From the NCBI GenBank assembly GCA_008921705.1, contig VFFE01006970.1:1499128-1563127 (forward strand): a stretch of 64,000 nt of DNA, written 5' to 3'. The notes beneath the pieces were generated by a model. It was not told the origin of the DNA. It was given only the letters and a program-made list of their open reading frames with translations, and ran no database searches. This document shows positions 62,288-64,000 of the stretch, in pieces. Positions within the stretch are counted from its first letter, which is position 1, and the number at the start of each line of letters is the position of its first letter. The position numbers and the translations under genes were made by a program. This stretch comes from Burhinus oedicnemus. Taxonomy: Eukaryota; Chordata; Aves; Charadriiformes; Burhinidae.

Positions 62288-63580
62288 AAGTATTTGTCCC
62301 AGCTGTAAGCTGACTGCCAAATTTTTTGTCTTCAACGGTACATTTCAGAATGTAAGTATGGACAGGATCAGGTACCCTTAAGAGTAAACGACAGTTCCAC
62401 ATTCTTTAAAGCATCCTCTTAAATTAAAGCATTGCTTTTCTTTGACTGACCGTTACAGCATGAACAGGAAGTATGCATTATAATTCAATTACTATATTAA
62501 ATGGATACATGAATTATAAGATTATTTTCTAGATTGCTCAGATATCTAGTATTAATTTTAAGAATATTTTCAATACCATATCTTGCCATTACAGCCTGTC
62601 GAGAAGCAAAATGTTGTCATGTAGTCAAATAAATCATATCTGAGAGAATCACAACTTAGTATTAAGGAGATGATTTCAAAAGCATTTTAGTATTTCATGG
62701 CAATGTCATGACAACATTTAAAGGTGGCATTTTATACCTTGCTGTCTCTTGTGTGTGTCTATTCAGGAATTGCTAGGCCTTATGGTATGTATCAACTATT
62801 TTTAGAACCTGTTAGTGATGGCCACTGAGAAGTCATGACTGCTGGAGTTAAAACTGATGATAGCCCCATCAGCTGATGATTCAAGCAGGCAACCTCCTGT
62901 GTTTTGAGTTCTTAAAACTTTAGATGTCCATTAGTTTCTCTCTTGCTCTCCTCGATGTCATGAAGCTTAACATACCTTTCTCTTAGCAATTTCTTAGTTG
63001 TTGTTTGACTGTTTTAATAGCATTCTTTTAATGGTATTCTGTAAAAACAAGGTGGAAAGATGGATTTGTGGCTTTTTTTGCTTTCTCATTATGTAAAAAT
63101 AAGGCAAGGAAAACCTTTTGTTGTTAATTAAACTGCAGGAAAAAACAATGAAACAGCTTTTTGCAATACATAAAGGAGTATAGCTTTTTATTTTCTGGAA
63201 GTCCAACAGAATGATATGCAGGGGGAAAAAACCCACATTTTTAGTACCAAAATGGGTGTGATGCTATGGTGGGACAATTCACATGTACTGGCTATTTTGC
63301 TATAATATTTTACTGAATACAATAATTTTTATGATGGTATCCCTAGGTGAGATTGGCAACAAGCTGACATTGGTACATTCTTGGGCTCGCCTGGGTGCCT
63401 CAGGTTTCAGAAAAGCCCAACACACAGAACACCTCAGCTGGTCATGGCTTTACCTTCACTTGAATTTCATATCATAACTGTCAGAGCATGAGTTATCTTG
63501 CTATCAAAGGAAAAAAAAAAAGGAAATTAATGGGTTTGATAATAAAAATGTTATCTTAAAGATTGAGATGGGAAGTGGAA

Positions 63581-63640
63581 TTTGTTTGGGTTTTTTTGTT
63601 GTTTTGTTGTTTTCTCTTTTAATTTTAGTATTTTGTTTTT
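63581..63640. repeat. T/G-rich low-complexity tract
   Basis: TTTGTTTGGGTTTTTTTG followed by TTG and T-rich units to about 63640. It contains another exact copy of the G3T7G motif (63588-63598). Confidence 0.8.
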
Positions 63641-64000
63641 GTTAATGTGTGCTGAGTCAAAACACCTGATTAAGCTGTTGGCTGAAAAACTGATTTATTC
63701 AGGTTTTAGTGTCCTATCCCTTCAACTAAGCATTGTTTAAGACAGTTCCCATGTCCAAAACATTTCTAATAAGTCACCTTGGAAAGATGCAGTATTTCTG
63801 ATGCTCACAGGATCCTGGTATAGTAAAGAAATGTGAGTATTTCAGTGCCCTGTATGGATGTCAGCTGTGCTTGTTCGAGTGCACTACATCTGCATCAGGA
63901 GTGTTGAGCCACTGTGAGTACATCGTTGCAGTAATACTTTTTGCAGGCTTCCCCTGTGGTCCACGAGGAGGCCGAATAAGATAGACAAATAATTTCATTT

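Larger units (their letters stand above)
58951..64000 (+). other. SH3KBP1: SH3KBP1 intron downstream of SH3-B (5' part; continues past the window)
   Basis: The intron starts GTAAGG at 58951. No exon for the following linker or for SH3-C was found up to 64000. Contents seen are a 7-bp hairpin GCTATTT-TCG-AAATAGC (60821-60837), T/G-rich tracts (62252-62287 and 63581-63640), and an NF-E2/MARE-type 10-mer on the minus strand (63650-63659). The stretches 59020-60800, 60850-62240 and 62300-63570 hold nothing that I can identify. Confidence 0.8.

Noticed and set aside
1..64000. CRISPR arrays, operons, phage or plasmid features, and nested genes
   Set aside because: No regularly spaced direct repeats, no gene clusters and no bacterial-type signals. 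The only repeats are eukaryotic interspersed or simple repeats, and no second gene on either strand could be supported.

Overview
The window looks like avian nuclear DNA. Three interspersed repeats have the sequence of CR1 LINEs in their avian form, including the 3' tail built on ATTCTGTG-type octamers. Interspersed repeats are otherwise sparse, and the sequence is AT-rich and intron-like throughout. No bacterial, viral or organellar gene organisation is visible.

Only one protein-coding gene can be supported, on the + strand: SH3KBP1, which encodes CIN85/Ruk, an SH3-domain endocytic and signalling adaptor. Three internal coding exons are present, each with a matching AG acceptor, GT donor and reading phase. 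The first (16466-16589) encodes the last residues of SH3-A and the A-B linker. The second (49541-49647) encodes the N-terminal half of SH3-B. The third (58827-58950) encodes the C-terminal half of SH3-B and the start of the following linker. The first coding exon(s) lie left of the window. The exons for SH3-C, the proline-rich region and the coiled coil lie to the right. The gene therefore spans the whole window, and about 99.4% of the window is intron.

Layout: 1-16465 is the 3' part of an upstream intron, with two sense CR1 copies (about 11966-12447 and 14672-15500) and a MIR-like relic (about 15570-15705) just before the first exon. 16590-49540 is an intron of about 33 kb with a second MIR-like relic, an antisense CR1 fragment joined to a 46-base A tract, and many simple repeats. 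49648-58826 is an intron of 9.2 kb with a strong short hairpin and a homeodomain-motif-rich AT segment. 58951-64000 is the start of the next intron.

No undescribed system was found. The observations most worth checking are these. The three exons have unequal phases, so only exon pairs can be skipped in frame, and one such pair is exactly SH3-B. A UGCAUG (RBFOX-type) motif lies within about 210 nt of each exon. Two MIR-like SINE relics appear in a bird-like sequence. There are several perfect or near-perfect inverted repeats, and an extremely strand-asymmetric tract at 635-767. All of these are hypotheses from reading alone; no alignment or folding program was run.
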